Shown: positions 35,460 through 44,777, counted from the first letter of the stretch. The stretch: DNA of 64,000 nt from Blastomonas ursincola (GCF_013607875.1 NZ_VDES01000002.1:977122-1041121), one strand, 5' to 3'. Program-made: numbers and translations. Notes: generated by a model from the letters alone, not told the origin.

Positions 35460-35839
35460 GCCAGATCGAGTATTTGATTGATTCCGATTCCGCGATATTT
35501 GCCACGACGGGCCAGCACCCCCCGCTCCGCCAAAGATTGGCGCAGTTGAGCCCAGGATCTATAGGTTTGTCAGCGATCAGCTACGCCGAAATAGTTTTAG
35601 GAATGGCGATGGGGAAACCCCCGACCCCGCAAGCATTGGCAGCATTTGTGGCAGCGGTGCCCATTCAGCCCTTCGATGAGGCAGCCGCTCGAGCCTATGC
35701 ACAGCTGCCTTTCAAGCGCGCCCGTTTCGACCGGCTGCTGGCCGCGCATGCGCTGAGCATCGGCGCAACCGTCGTGACCAACAACGAAGGCGATTTCGCC
35801 GATATTCCCGGCCTGAAGGTCGAGAACTGGACCCAATGA
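35456..35839 (+). CDS. vapC: PIN-domain ribonuclease toxin (VapC)
   Basis: This 127-residue PIN nuclease has the acidic residues expected of the active site: Asp in [10 protein letters not shown], Glu in [10 protein letters not shown], Asp in [11 protein letters not shown] and acidic residues in [13 protein letters not shown]. VapC toxins cut specific tRNAs or rRNA when freed from VapB. The gene uses codons that are rare nearby, such as TTA and ATA (for example in ATAGTTTTAGGA), suggesting acquisition. Its TGA overlaps the trmD ATG (ATGA), so the essential trmD is read by coupling from the toxin. The RNA target is unknown. Confidence 0.9.
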   Translation: MSQIEYLIDSDSAIFATTGQHPPLRQRLAQLSPGSIGLSAISYAEIVLGMAMGKPPTPQALAAFVAAVPIQPFDEAAARAYAQLPFKRARFDRLLAAHALSIGATVVTNNEGDFADIPGLKVENWTQ

Positions 35840-36567
35840 CCTTCGCCGCCCAAGTCCTCACGCTCTATCCCGAGATGTTCCCCGGGCCGCTGGGTCATAG
35901 CCTCGCCGGGCGCGCGCTCAGCGAAGGGCGGTGGTCGCTCGATGCCATCCAGATCCGCGACTTCGCGACCGACAAGCACCGCAGTGTCGACGATACGCCA
36001 GCCGGCGGCGGGGCAGGGATGGTGCTGCGCGCCGATGTGCTCGCCAGCGCTGTCGATCACGCGCTCGAACGCTCCCCGCAAGCCCCCGTGATCGCGATGA
36101 CGCCGCGCGGGGCGCCGCTCACACAGGCGCGCGTGCGCCAGCTCGCGGCAGGGCCGGGCGTGACGATCCTTTGCGGGCGATTCGAAGGATTCGACCAGCG
36201 ATTGTTCGAGGCGCGCCCGATCGAGGAGATTTCGATCGGCGATTACGTGCTTTCGGGCGGAGAAACCGGGGCTTTGGTGCTGCTTGACGCTTGCGTTCGG
36301 CTATTGCCCGATGTAATGGGCGCGTCTTCTAGCGGAGACGAAGAATCGTTCGAGAACGGTTTGCTCGAATATCCGCACTACACCCGACCTCAGATATGGG
36401 AAGGGCGTGCGATCCCCGAAGTGCTGCGATCGGGGGATCACGCGAAAATCCGGGCCTGGCGCGAAGCCCAGGCCGCGGAGATCACACGGCTAAGGCGGCC
36501 GGATCTTTGGGAGCGCCATGGGGGCACTCCGGATCGGTCGCCCTCTGGTGCGCGGCGAAAAACATGA
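35836..36567 (+). CDS. trmD: tRNA (guanine-N1)-methyltransferase TrmD
   Basis: This 243-residue SPOUT-class enzyme makes m1G37, which prevents frameshifting. Canonical blocks are [37 protein letters not shown], the knot region [14 protein letters not shown] and [20 protein letters not shown], and [20 protein letters not shown]. The gene is essential in most bacteria. Its ATG overlaps the vapC stop, and rplS follows after 10 bases. Confidence 0.97.
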   Translation: MTFAAQVLTLYPEMFPGPLGHSLAGRALSEGRWSLDAIQIRDFATDKHRSVDDTPAGGGAGMVLRADVLASAVDHALERSPQAPVIAMTPRGAPLTQARVRQLAAGPGVTILCGRFEGFDQRLFEARPIEEISIGDYVLSGGETGALVLLDACVRLLPDVMGASSSGDEESFENGLLEYPHYTRPQIWEGRAIPEVLRSGDHAKIRAWREAQAAEITRLRRPDLWERHGGTPDRSPSGARRKT

Positions 36568-36577
36568 GGACAGGTCG

Positions 36578-36967
36578 ATGAACCTTATCCAGACGCTCGA
36601 AGCGGAAGCTATCGAGGAATTCAAGTCGAAGAAGTCCATCCCCGATTTCCGGGCTGGCGATACCGTTCGCGTCGGCGTGCGCGTGGTCGAAGGCGACCGC
36701 ACCCGCGTCCAGAATTACGAAGGCGTGTGCATCGCACGCTCGAACCGGGGCCTGGGCTCCAACTTCACCGTGCGCAAGATCTCGTTCGGTGAAGGCGTCG
36801 AGCGCGTGTTCCCGCTCTATTCGCCCAACATCGATTCGATCACCGTCGTCCGTCGCGGTGTCGTGCGTCGTGCGAAGCTCTATTATCTGCGCGGCCTGAC
36901 CGGCAAGCGCGCTCGTATCGCCGAGCGTCGCGACAACCGTCCGGCCAAGGATTCGGCCGAGGGCTGA
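36578..36967 (+). CDS. rplS: 50S ribosomal protein L19
   Basis: This 129-residue protein at the 30S-50S interface reads [40 protein letters not shown] and [20 protein letters not shown], all canonical for L19. The ATG at 36578 starts 10 bases after trmD. It ends the ffh-rpsP-rimM-vapBC-trmD-rplS cluster and is followed by a strong terminator. Confidence 0.97.
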   Translation: MNLIQTLEAEAIEEFKSKKSIPDFRAGDTVRVGVRVVEGDRTRVQNYEGVCIARSNRGLGSNFTVRKISFGEGVERVFPLYSPNIDSITVVRRGVVRRAKLYYLRGLTGKRARIAERRDNRPAKDSAEG

Positions 36968-36997
36968 ACCTTTTCAGACAGGTCTGACACAAGCAAG

Positions 36998-37025
36998 AGG
37001 GCGGTCCGCAGGGCCGCCCTTTTTC
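36998..37025 (+). terminator. Terminator of the ffh-rplS cluster
   Basis: The stem AGGGCGG/CCGCCCT, with a 9-base spacer, is followed by TTTTCG. It lies 30 bases after rplS. Confidence 0.85.
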
Positions 37026-37061
37026 GTTGCGCTCGGGCGCAGCTTTGCGCAGGGATGCGCC

Positions 37062-38915
37062 ATGGCATTACCTCCCGGACCCGCACAGCAGATCATTCCC
37101 CGCGCGATGGCGCAGCTCAAGGCGGGCGATGCCGCTGCCGCCCGGCTGACCTTTTACGGCCTGCCGCCCGCCGACCAGGCGCATCCCGATTGCCTGTTCG
37201 TGCGCGCGCTGATCGATCGCGCGCTCGGCAGGCTCGACGATGCCCGCCAGGCGCTGGCTACGGCAATCGAGACCGACGCGATGATTCCGCAGCTGTGGAA
37301 GCTCTATGCCGAAGTGCTGGACGCCCAGGGCAATCCAGCCGAGGCGCTGCGCGCGGTCGATCGCGCGGCGGCCCTTGCACCGGGCTATGTCGACGCGTGG
37401 CATGACATGGCGGTGCTGGCGATCCGGACCGGCGAGCACGACCTGGCCGAGCAGGCACTGGTCAACCTGGCCAAGGTCAAGCCGGACGATGCCCGGCTGC
37501 CCTCGTTGCGCGCCACCCTGGCGCAGGCGCGCGGCGACCATGATGCGGCGGTCGAAGGCTTTCGCGCGGTGCTCGGTGCCAAGTCGAACGACCGGCGCGC
37601 GCTGCACAATCTGGCGGTGTCCTTGCGTGAGACCGATCGGCACGAGGAAGCGCTGGCGGCGGTGGAAGCGGCGCTGCGGCACCGGATCGACCTGCCCGAG
37701 ACCCACACGTTGCGCGCGCATCTCCTGGCTGAGCTGGGCCGTTATGACGCGGCGATCGACCAGTATCGCGATGTCATCGCCCGCTTCCCCGAGTTTCTCG
37801 ATGCGCACGAGACCTTCGCCCGGCTTCTGCCTCAGCTGGAGGGGGGCAGTGCGCTGGCGTTGAACGGCTATCGGGCGTCCCTGGGTGACCGGCCCGAATC
37901 CAGGCCGCTATGGCTGTCTGCGATCGCGACGGCCAAGGCACTGGGCGAAGTCGATCAGATGCGGGCCTGGGCCGACGAGGCGCTGGCGAGGTTCGGCGAT
38001 ACGCCCGACATGCTGTTCCTGCGCGCCACCGCCGATATTGCCGCGCGCGACTGGCAAGCGGCAAAGCCCCGGCTGGAATCGCTGGTTGCCGCGCATCCGG
38101 ACAGCCATAGTGCGCAGCTCAACCTTGCGCATGTGCTGCTGGCCCAAGGCGACGCGAAAACCGCCGAGGTCCATGCCCTGGAAGCGTCGCGGCTCAACCG
38201 CGACGACCAGTCCGCCTGGTCGTTGCTGACGATCATCTGGCGGCTGCTGGGGGATCCGCGCGAAGCCTGGCTGGCCGATTACGATCGGTTCGTGATGCCG
38301 GTCGATCTTGCTGCTCCCGAGGGCTGGAGCGATATCGCGAGCTTTCTGGCCGATCTCAAGCCGGTGCTCGAGGCGCTGCACACCACGCAGCTGCATCCGG
38401 CGGAACAGACGCTTCGCGGCGGCACGCAGACGCGCGGCCTGCTGTTCCAGAAACGCCATCCCGCGATCCAGGGGCTCAAGCAATCGATCCATCACGCGAT
38501 CGTCAGCCAGCTTGCGAACCTGTCCTTCGACATGGATCATCCCTTCCTTGGACGGATGGGCGACGATATTCGCTTTGCCGGGTCCTGGTCGGTGCGGCTG
38601 GCGAGCGAGGGCTTTCATGTCAGCCATATCCATCCGGCGGGCTGGCTGAGCTCGGCTTGCTATATCAGCCTGCCGCCCGAAGTCGCGCGCGGCGACGACA
38701 ATGCGGGCGCGCTGCAGTTCGGCGTCCCCGACAGCGTGTTCGGCCTCGATCTCGAGCCGCGCAGGATAGTCGCACCTGCCGAAGGACGTCTGGTGATCTT
38801 CCCCAGCTATCTGTGGCACGGCACGTTGCCGTTCGAGAGCGCCGACCATCGCATGACCGTAGCATTTGATGCGATGCCCCAAGCGGTGCTTTCGATGAAC
38901 AATATTCTGGTGTGA
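37062..38915 (+). CDS. TPR-repeat protein with C-terminal 2OG-Fe(II) oxygenase-like domain
   Basis: The first 400 or so residues of this 617-residue protein are TPR repeats (for example ALATAIETDAMIPQLWKLYA and VDRAAALAPGYVDAWHDMAV). Residues about 430-610 resemble the 2OG-FeII_Oxy_5 group: HVSHIHPAGWLSSACYISLP supplies the HxH-like iron ligands, and GRLVIFPSYLWHGTLPFES supplies the distal His. Such proteins may hydroxylate a protein or other substrate held by the TPR part. Cellular role is unknown. No export signal is visible. Confidence 0.82.
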   Translation: MALPPGPAQQIIPRAMAQLKAGDAAAARLTFYGLPPADQAHPDCLFVRALIDRALGRLDDARQALATAIETDAMIPQLWKLYAEVLDAQGNPAEALRAVDRAAALAPGYVDAWHDMAVLAIRTGEHDLAEQALVNLAKVKPDDARLPSLRATLAQARGDHDAAVEGFRAVLGAKSNDRRALHNLAVSLRETDRHEEALAAVEAALRHRIDLPETHTLRAHLLAELGRYDAAIDQYRDVIARFPEFLDAHETFARLLPQLEGGSALALNGYRASLGDRPESRPLWLSAIATAKALGEVDQMRAWADEALARFGDTPDMLFLRATADIAARDWQAAKPRLESLVAAHPDSHSAQLNLAHVLLAQGDAKTAEVHALEASRLNRDDQSAWSLLTIIWRLLGDPREAWLADYDRFVMPVDLAAPEGWSDIASFLADLKPVLEALHTTQLHPAEQTLRGGTQTRGLLFQKRHPAIQGLKQSIHHAIVSQLANLSFDMDHPFLGRMGDDIRFAGSWSVRLASEGFHVSHIHPAGWLSSACYISLPPEVARGDDNAGALQFGVPDSVFGLDLEPRRIVAPAEGRLVIFPSYLWHGTLPFESADHRMTVAFDAMPQAVLSMNNILV

Positions 38916-39065
38916 TTTTTCGTGCGTGGCGTCATTTAGTTGCACGCGTAACCGCCAATTTGAAATAGTTGGCCACAGACTGTCGCATGCGGATCACTCG
39001 CGGCTTGTATTGCCGGGGGTAACGGGCTAGGCGCGCCGGTGCATTTGCACTGGAGGTTACATCAA

Positions 39066-40091
39066 GTGGGTTATCGTGTTGCCGTTGTCGGCGCGACCGG
39101 AAATGTCGGTCGCGAAATGCTCGCCATCCTGGCAGAGCGCGAGTTTCCGATTGCCGAGATTGCGGCGGTCGCCTCGCCGCGCTCGACGGGATCGATGATT
39201 GAGTTCGGCGAAACCGGCAAGATGCTCAAAGTCCAGAATATCGAGCATTTCGATTTCACCGGCTGGGACATCGCGCTGTTCGCCGCAGGCTCGGCCGCGA
39301 CCAAGATCTATGCGCCCAAGGCCGCCTCGCAGGGCTGTGTGGTGATCGACAATTCGTCGCTCTACCGCATGGAGCCCGACGTGCCGCTGATCGTGCCCGA
39401 AGTGAACCCCGATGCGATCGACGGCTATACGCAGCGCAACATCATCGCCAACCCCAATTGCTCGACCGCACAGCTTGTCGTCGCGCTGAAGCCGCTGCAC
39501 GATGCCGCGACCATCAAGCGCGTCGTCGTCGCCACCTATCAGTCGGTGTCGGGCGCGGGCAAGGAAGGCATGGACGAACTGTTCGAGCAGTCGCGCAACA
39601 TCTTTGTCGGCGACAGCGCCGAGCCTAAGAAGTTCACCAAGCAGATCGCGTTCAACATCATTCCGCATATCGACGTGTTCCTGGACGATGGTTCGACCAA
39701 GGAAGAGTGGAAGATGGTGGTCGAGACCAAGAAGATCCTCGATCCCAAGATCAAGCTGACCGCGACCTGCGTGCGCGTACCGGTGTTCGTCGGCCATTCG
39801 GAAGCGGTGAATATCGAGTTCGAGAACGAGCTTTCCGCCGAGGATGCGCAGAAAATCCTGCGCGAGGCCCCGGGCATCATGCTCGTCGACAAGCGCGAGG
39901 ACGGCGGATACGTGACGCCGGTCGAGTGCGTCGGCGATGGCGCGACCTATATCAGCCGCGTGCGCGACGACAGCACGGTCGAGAACGGCATCTCGCTGTG
40001 GTGCGTGTCGGACAACCTTCGCAAGGGTGCCGCGCTCAACGCGGTGCAGATCGCCGAACTGCTTGGCCGCAGGCATCTCAAGAAGGGCTGA
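39066..40091 (+). CDS. asd: Aspartate-semialdehyde dehydrogenase
   Basis: This 341-residue enzyme reduces aspartyl phosphate to aspartate semialdehyde, the branch point to lysine/DAP, threonine and methionine. NADP-binding VAVVGATGNVGREMLAIL, catalytic Cys132 in NPNCSTAQLVVAL and the C-terminal CVRVPVFVGHSEAVNIEF are present. The GTG at 39066 follows GGAGG at good spacing and yields the expected N terminus GYRVAVVG; an upstream frame to 39039 adds no family sequence. Transcribed alone. Confidence 0.95.
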   Translation: MGYRVAVVGATGNVGREMLAILAEREFPIAEIAAVASPRSTGSMIEFGETGKMLKVQNIEHFDFTGWDIALFAAGSAATKIYAPKAASQGCVVIDNSSLYRMEPDVPLIVPEVNPDAIDGYTQRNIIANPNCSTAQLVVALKPLHDAATIKRVVVATYQSVSGAGKEGMDELFEQSRNIFVGDSAEPKKFTKQIAFNIIPHIDVFLDDGSTKEEWKMVVETKKILDPKIKLTATCVRVPVFVGHSEAVNIEFENELSAEDAQKILREAPGIMLVDKREDGGYVTPVECVGDGATYISRVRDDSTVENGISLWCVSDNLRKGAALNAVQIAELLGRRHLKKG

Positions 40092-40133
40092 CGATGCCGG
40101 GACGGGAGGCCATGCGCCTTCCGTCCCGCAGCC

Positions 40134-41723
40134 TCACTCCCCGATATGCACCGGCGCGCTCGCCGTGCCAGGCGGCCGTTTGAGCAGCAGCAGCAGCGGG
40201 ATGGCGATGAGGTTGACGATCATCATCGCGTGGAAGTCGTCGATATAGGCGATCATCGCAGCCTGGCGGTTCACCTCGCCGTTGATCGCCACCATCGCCG
40301 CATCGCCGACTGAACCAAGCCGCTCGGCAACACTGGAATCGATCGTCGACAGCGAGCTGTCGGTGATATGCGAAGCAAGATCGCTGTGGCTGACCTGGAT
40401 GTTGCGGCCGAGCAGCGCGGTCATGGCCGAGATGCCGACCGATGCGCCGATGCTGCGCGAGAGGTTGAGCAGGCTGGCCCCGTCGGTGCGATGGCGCGGC
40501 TGCAGGGTGGCGAACGCGGTCATGTTGAGCGGGATGAACACCAGCCCCATGCCCAGACCCTGGACCAATCCGGCGACGACCATCGGCTGCCAGCTCATCT
40601 CGAGTGACCAGCCGGTCATCATGTACAGCGAATAGGTCGAGATCGAGGCACCGGTGACCATCAGATAGCGCGGGTCGATTTTCGTCACCAGGCGGCCGGC
40701 AATCGCCATCGATACGAGGATGCCGAAACCGCGCGGCGCGAGCAGCAGGCCGGTGTCGAGCACGGTATAGCCGAACAGCTGTTGCAGCATCGGCGGCAGC
40801 AGCGCCATGCTGGCGAACATCACCATGCCGACCACCAGCATGAACAGCAGGGCGGCGGACATGTTGGGATTGCCCAGCAGCGATCGGTCAAACAGCGGTT
40901 GCCTGCCCCAGGCCATATGGACCGCGAACATCCACAGACAGCCGATGGCAATGGCGCCTTCGACCAGGATTTCGGTGCTGTCCAGCCAGTCGAGCTGGGT
41001 GCCGCGATCGAGCATCACCTGCAGGCTGGCGAGGCCCAGCGCGAGCATCGAGAAGCCGAACAGGTCGAAGCGCCGGTCGGTCTTGGGGCGGCTGGGCAGC
41101 AGCCAAAGCATCAGGATGACCGTTATTATCCCCAGCGGCACGTTGATCAGGAACACCCAGCGCCAGTTGTAGTTCTCGGTCAGCCAACCGCCGATCACCG
41201 GCCCCATGATCGGCCCGACCATGATGCCCATGCCCCACAGCGCCATGGCCTTGGCCTGCTTGCTGGGCGGGTTGATGTCCATCAGCACCGTCTGCGACAG
41301 CGGGCCGATGAACGCGGCGCTGATCCCCTGAAAAGCGCGGAACAGAACCATCTCGCCTAGGCCCGTCGCCGCGCCGCAGAGCAGCGAGGACGCCGTGAAG
41401 GCGATCACCGCCCAGATGAACAGGTTGCGTGACCCGATGCGCTCGGCCAGCCAGCCAGTGATCGGGATCGCGATGGCGGAAGCTACGAGATAGCTGGTCA
41501 GCGCCCAGGTCACCGTCTCCGATGTCGCGCCCAGGCTCGATTCCATGTGCGGCAGCGCGACATTGGCGATGGTGGTGTCGAGAATCTGCATGATCGACGC
41601 CATCATCACCGCCAGCGTCAGCAGGCCGTGGTGCTTGACGGGAAGCGTGGCGACATCGCCCGCAGGCGCGGCTGGCGGCGGTGCGGCATGGCGTGCGGGG
41701 GCAGGGGCGGCGCGGCTGGCCAT
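40134..41723 (-). CDS. emrB: DHA2 family MFS multidrug exporter (EmrB-like)
   Basis: This 529-residue inner-membrane protein has about 14 helices and the DHA2 signature: IMQILDTTIANVALPHMESS, TWALTSYLVASAIAIPITGW and GPIMGPVIGGWLTENYNWRW. It exports hydrophobic drugs or other toxic compounds with protons, working with an HlyD-type adaptor and an outer membrane channel. It is the last gene of marR-emrA-emrB, six bases after emrA. The outer membrane partner is not in the window. Confidence 0.93.
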   Translation of the reverse strand: MASRAAPAPARHAAPPPAAPAGDVATLPVKHHGLLTLAVMMASIMQILDTTIANVALPHMESSLGATSETVTWALTSYLVASAIAIPITGWLAERIGSRNLFIWAVIAFTASSLLCGAATGLGEMVLFRAFQGISAAFIGPLSQTVLMDINPPSKQAKAMALWGMGIMVGPIMGPVIGGWLTENYNWRWVFLINVPLGIITVILMLWLLPSRPKTDRRFDLFGFSMLALGLASLQVMLDRGTQLDWLDSTEILVEGAIAIGCLWMFAVHMAWGRQPLFDRSLLGNPNMSAALLFMLVVGMVMFASMALLPPMLQQLFGYTVLDTGLLLAPRGFGILVSMAIAGRLVTKIDPRYLMVTGASISTYSLYMMTGWSLEMSWQPMVVAGLVQGLGMGLVFIPLNMTAFATLQPRHRTDGASLLNLSRSIGASVGISAMTALLGRNIQVSHSDLASHITDSSLSTIDSSVAERLGSVGDAAMVAINGEVNRQAAMIAYIDDFHAMMIVNLIAIPLLLLLKRPPGTASAPVHIGE

Positions 41724-41729
41724 CGCCGG

Positions 41730-42842
41730 TTACTTGCGCTCGCCGGTATCGATCGTGACCTCGGCGGAGAGCCCTGCGATCAGGCGGCGATCGGCGGGCT
41801 TGTCGAGCCGGATGCGCACTGGCACGCGCTGCGTCACCTTGACCCAGTTGCCGGTCGCATTCTGCGCGGGCAGCACCGAGAATTCCGCGCCTGTGCCCGC
41901 GCCGATGCTTTCGACCCGTCCGGTGAGCTTGAGCTCGGGATAGGCATCGAGCGTCACCTCGGCAGGCTGGCCGACGCGCATGTGATCGAGATCGGTTTCC
42001 TTGAAATTGGCCTCGATCCAGCTGCGGTCATCGACCACCAGCGTCAGCGCGGGCAGCCCGACGACCATCGCCTGGCCCTTTTGCAGCCGATCGGCCTGGA
42101 CGACGCGGCCGCTGACCGGCGCGCGGATGACGGTGCGGGCGAGGTTGAGCGCGGCGGTCTCGCGGCGCACGCGCGCCTGCGCGATCGCGGGATTGATGCC
42201 AGGAACGGCGCTGCCGGTCGCCAGCTTCGCGCGGGCATCGGCGGCATCGGCCTGCGCCGCGCGCAATTGCTCGCGTGCCATCTGGACGCGGCGTTCGGCC
42301 TCGTCGAGCCGCGCCTTGGTGGTGAAACCGCGCGTCATCAGCGCCTGCTGCCGCTCGAGATCGATCCTAGCATAATCGATCGCATCCTGCGCCGCCGCAA
42401 TGCCGACGCCGGTCGAGCGTGCCTCGCTGGCGAGCGTCGCGACCGAGACTTCGGCCCCGGCGATATCGGCATCGGCCTGGCGCACCGCGAGTTCATAGGG
42501 CTGCGGATCGATGCGGAACAGCACGTCGCCCGCCTTGACCGCCATGTTCTCGCGCACGCGGACGTCGATGATGGGCCCGCCAACCTCGGAGGTCACCGCC
42601 ACCTTGTCCTGCTGCACATAGGCATTGTCGGTCGAGACATAGCGCCCGCCCGAAAGCCAGTAATAGCCGCCCGCCACCGCCAGCGCGAGCGGGACCGAGA
42701 TCATCACCGCCCGCTTCAGCCACTTGCGCGGAGCCTTTTCCGCCGCCGGTTGCTGGACGGGTAAGGGAGAGGGTGCGCCCTGGGGTGGGGCGATCTCCGC
42801 CAAGTCCTCGCTCACCGATATGCGTTCGTCGCGGTCAAGCAT
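41730..42842 (-). CDS. emrA: HlyD/EmrA family membrane fusion protein
   Basis: This 370-residue periplasmic adaptor has one N-terminal helix (about residues 45-65, VMISVPLALAVAGGYYWL), a lipoyl-like barrel (YVSTDNAYVQQDKVAVTSEV and GPIIDVRVRENMAVKAGDVL), a coiled-coil hairpin and the return lipoyl half (APVSGRVVQADRLQKGQAMV). It links EmrB to an outer membrane channel. The ATG at 42842 overlaps the marR end by eight bases. Confidence 0.93.
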   Translation of the reverse strand: MLDRDERISVSEDLAEIAPPQGAPSPLPVQQPAAEKAPRKWLKRAVMISVPLALAVAGGYYWLSGGRYVSTDNAYVQQDKVAVTSEVGGPIIDVRVRENMAVKAGDVLFRIDPQPYELAVRQADADIAGAEVSVATLASEARSTGVGIAAAQDAIDYARIDLERQQALMTRGFTTKARLDEAERRVQMAREQLRAAQADAADARAKLATGSAVPGINPAIAQARVRRETAALNLARTVIRAPVSGRVVQADRLQKGQAMVVGLPALTLVVDDRSWIEANFKETDLDHMRVGQPAEVTLDAYPELKLTGRVESIGAGTGAEFSVLPAQNATGNWVKVTQRVPVRIRLDKPADRRLIAGLSAEVTIDTGERK

Positions 42843-43269
42843 CGACGGTCTCCTTGCGCGAGAGATTGGCGCGGACGCGCTCGACCAGCCCGGCGAGCAT
42901 CTGGCGTTCGTCTTCGCTGAGCCCAGCAAAGGCATGGTCCTCGACCCGCTTCGCCTCGACTTCCAGCTGGCGGATCAGCCCGTCGGTCTTGTCGGTGAGA
43001 TACAGGTTCCAGGCGCGCCGGTCATTGGGGTCGGGCTTGCGACAGACCATGCCGCTATCGGCCAGCCGGTCGATCATGCGCGACAGGGTGATTGGCTCGA
43101 CCTCGAGCAGATCGGCCAGTTCGCTCTGCCGCATGCCCGGCTCGCGCTTCAGCCGAGCGACCGTGCGCCATTGCAGGCTGGTCATGCCGAGGTCACGCAA
43201 CATGCCATCGAGCGTGCGGCGGTAGAGCCGCGCGGTGTCGTTGAGAAGAAAACCTACCGAGTCTGTCAT
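42835..43269 (-). CDS. MarR family transcriptional regulator
   Basis: This 144-residue winged-helix repressor has the core TSLQWRTVARLKREPGMRQS, ELADLLEVEPITLSRMIDRL and the wing DPNDRRAWNLYLTDKT. It probably controls the emrA-emrB exporter encoded just downstream and may respond to an exported ligand. A palindrome at 43278-43301 lies upstream of the ATG at 43269. Other in-frame ATGs upstream fall inside the palindrome. Confidence 0.9.
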   Translation of the reverse strand: MTDSVGFLLNDTARLYRRTLDGMLRDLGMTSLQWRTVARLKREPGMRQSELADLLEVEPITLSRMIDRLADSGMVCRKPDPNDRRAWNLYLTDKTDGLIRQLEVEAKRVEDHAFAGLSEDERQMLAGLVERVRANLSRKETVDA

Positions 43270-43277
43270 GGCATGCG

Positions 43278-43301
43278 ATATAATAGCATATGACATTATA
43301 T
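43278..43301. promoter_or_regulatory. MarR-type operator
   Basis: A 24-base near-perfect palindrome has outer arms ATATAAT/ATTATAT and a central CATATG, with mismatches only at the two positions between each arm and the centre. It lies between the marR start and the divergent isomerase gene, as expected for autoregulation. Confidence 0.7.
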
Positions 43302-43362
43302 GGAAGTGCAGTCAGCACAATTCCGGTTGCGCAAAACGCAATCTTTTGGCAGTCTGTGTGAC

Positions 43363-44013
43363 ATGACACTCACAGCCGATATCTTCTGGTCGTTCCGCTC
43401 GCCCTATAGCTATCTCGCGATGCGCCGCTATCGCGCGATGGAGGCGCAATATGACGTGCAGCTCAACCTGCGCCCGGTCTATCCGCTGGCGGTGCGCGAG
43501 CCGACATTCTTCGAGCGCAATCATCCCGGCTGGCTGCGCTACACGCTGACCGACGTGTTCCGCTTGTCGCAATATCTGGGCATTCCGTTCTTCCCGCCCA
43601 ATCCAGATCCGATCGTGCAGGACATGGCGACCCGGACGATCGCGGCGGACCAGCCCTATATCTATCGCATCACCCGCATGGGCCAGGCCGCAGCGCGCAA
43701 GGGCAAGAGCCTCGCCTTTTGCGACGAGGTGTCGCAGCTCATCTGGGGCGGCACCGTGAACTGGCACGAGGGCGATCACCTCAAGCACGCAGCCGAACGC
43801 GCGGGGCTCGACCTGGTCGAGCTCGACGCGATCGCGGTTTCCGATGCCGAAGCGCTAGATGCCGAACTCGCCGCCAATCAGGAAGCGCTCGAAATGGCCG
43901 GGCATTGGGGCGTCCCGACCCTGGTGTTCCAAGGCGAACCCTTTTTCGGCCAGGACCGCATCGGACTTGCCATCTGGCGCATGGAACAGGCAGGCCTTAA
44001 AGAGCGGGGATGA
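43363..44013 (+). CDS. 2-hydroxychromene-2-carboxylate isomerase / DsbA-family protein
   Basis: This 216-residue thioredoxin-fold protein of the kappa-GST group has TADIFWSFRSPYSYLAMRRY at the N terminus, with the Ser in place of DsbA cysteines, and GVPTLVFQGEPFFGQDRIGL near the end (cis-Pro loop). HCCA isomerases act in naphthalene-type aromatic degradation with glutathione, but many family members have other roles. Its stop overlaps the next gene by four bases. No other aromatic-degradation gene is nearby. Confidence 0.85.
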   Translation: MTLTADIFWSFRSPYSYLAMRRYRAMEAQYDVQLNLRPVYPLAVREPTFFERNHPGWLRYTLTDVFRLSQYLGIPFFPPNPDPIVQDMATRTIAADQPYIYRITRMGQAAARKGKSLAFCDEVSQLIWGGTVNWHEGDHLKHAAERAGLDLVELDAIAVSDAEALDAELAANQEALEMAGHWGVPTLVFQGEPFFGQDRIGLAIWRMEQAGLKERG

Positions 44014-44777
44014 CCGCCACAGCCACCAGCATCACCACCACCCGCATCCGCTCCTTCGACGGCACTGAGCTTGCCGTGCACGAAACGGGGGAGGGGCGTC
44101 CGTTGCTGTTGCTGCACGGGCTGTTTTCCAGCGCGGAGACCAACTGGATCAAGTTCGGTCATGCCGGCAGGATCGCGGCGGCGGGCTATCGCGTGATCAT
44201 GCCCGACCTACGCGCGCACGGGCAGAGCGGTGCGCCGCATGATCCGGCGGCCTATCCGCATGATGTGCTGGTCGATGATGCGCTGTTCCTGATCGACACT
44301 TTGGGGCTCGATGATTTCGATCTGGGCGGCTTTTCGCTCGGCGCGCGGACGACGGCGAAGTTGCTCGCCAGCGGGGTGACACCGCGCAAGGCGATCATGG
44401 CGGGCATGGGCTGGGAAGGGCTGACCGGATGGGGGCGGCGGCGCGATTTCTTCGTCACCGCGATCGACCGGCGCGACGAGGTCAAGCGCGGCGATCCGCA
44501 TTTCATGGCGGTCGCCTTCATGAAGACCCAAGGCATCGATCCGGTGGCGGCGCGCCTGCTGCTCGACAGTTTCGGCGTGGTCGATACCGATGCGCTGGTC
44601 GCGCGCGACGTGCCGGTGCTGGTGGTCTGCGGCGCGGACGACCAGGACAATGGCTCCGCGCCCGAGCTGGCCCGCCAGCTGAAACATGCGACCTATCGCG
44701 AGATCAAGGGCACGCATATGTCGAGCGTGCTCGAACCCGCTCTGGCCGACGAGATCATCGCGTTCCTGGCGTACTGA
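44010..44777 (+). CDS. Alpha/beta hydrolase
   Basis: This 255-residue enzyme has the oxyanion motif LLLLHGLFSSAETNW, the nucleophile elbow GFSLGARTTAK (Ser), an acid in VCGADDQDNGS and a C-terminal His in IKGTHMSSV. It could be an esterase, lactonase or C-C hydrolase. It is start-stop coupled to the upstream isomerase gene, which suggests that they act on the same compound; the compound is unknown. Confidence 0.88.
   Translation: MTATATSITTTRIRSFDGTELAVHETGEGRPLLLLHGLFSSAETNWIKFGHAGRIAAAGYRVIMPDLRAHGQSGAPHDPAAYPHDVLVDDALFLIDTLGLDDFDLGGFSLGARTTAKLLASGVTPRKAIMAGMGWEGLTGWGRRRDFFVTAIDRRDEVKRGDPHFMAVAFMKTQGIDPVAARLLLDSFGVVDTDALVARDVPVLVVCGADDQDNGSAPELARQLKHATYREIKGTHMSSVLEPALADEIIAFLAY

Noticed and set aside
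35205..35839. The AbrB/PIN pair as a native part of the ribosomal operon
   Set aside because: The order rimM-trmD without these genes is the general bacterial pattern, and codon use in vapC differs from its neighbours, so insertion is more likely.
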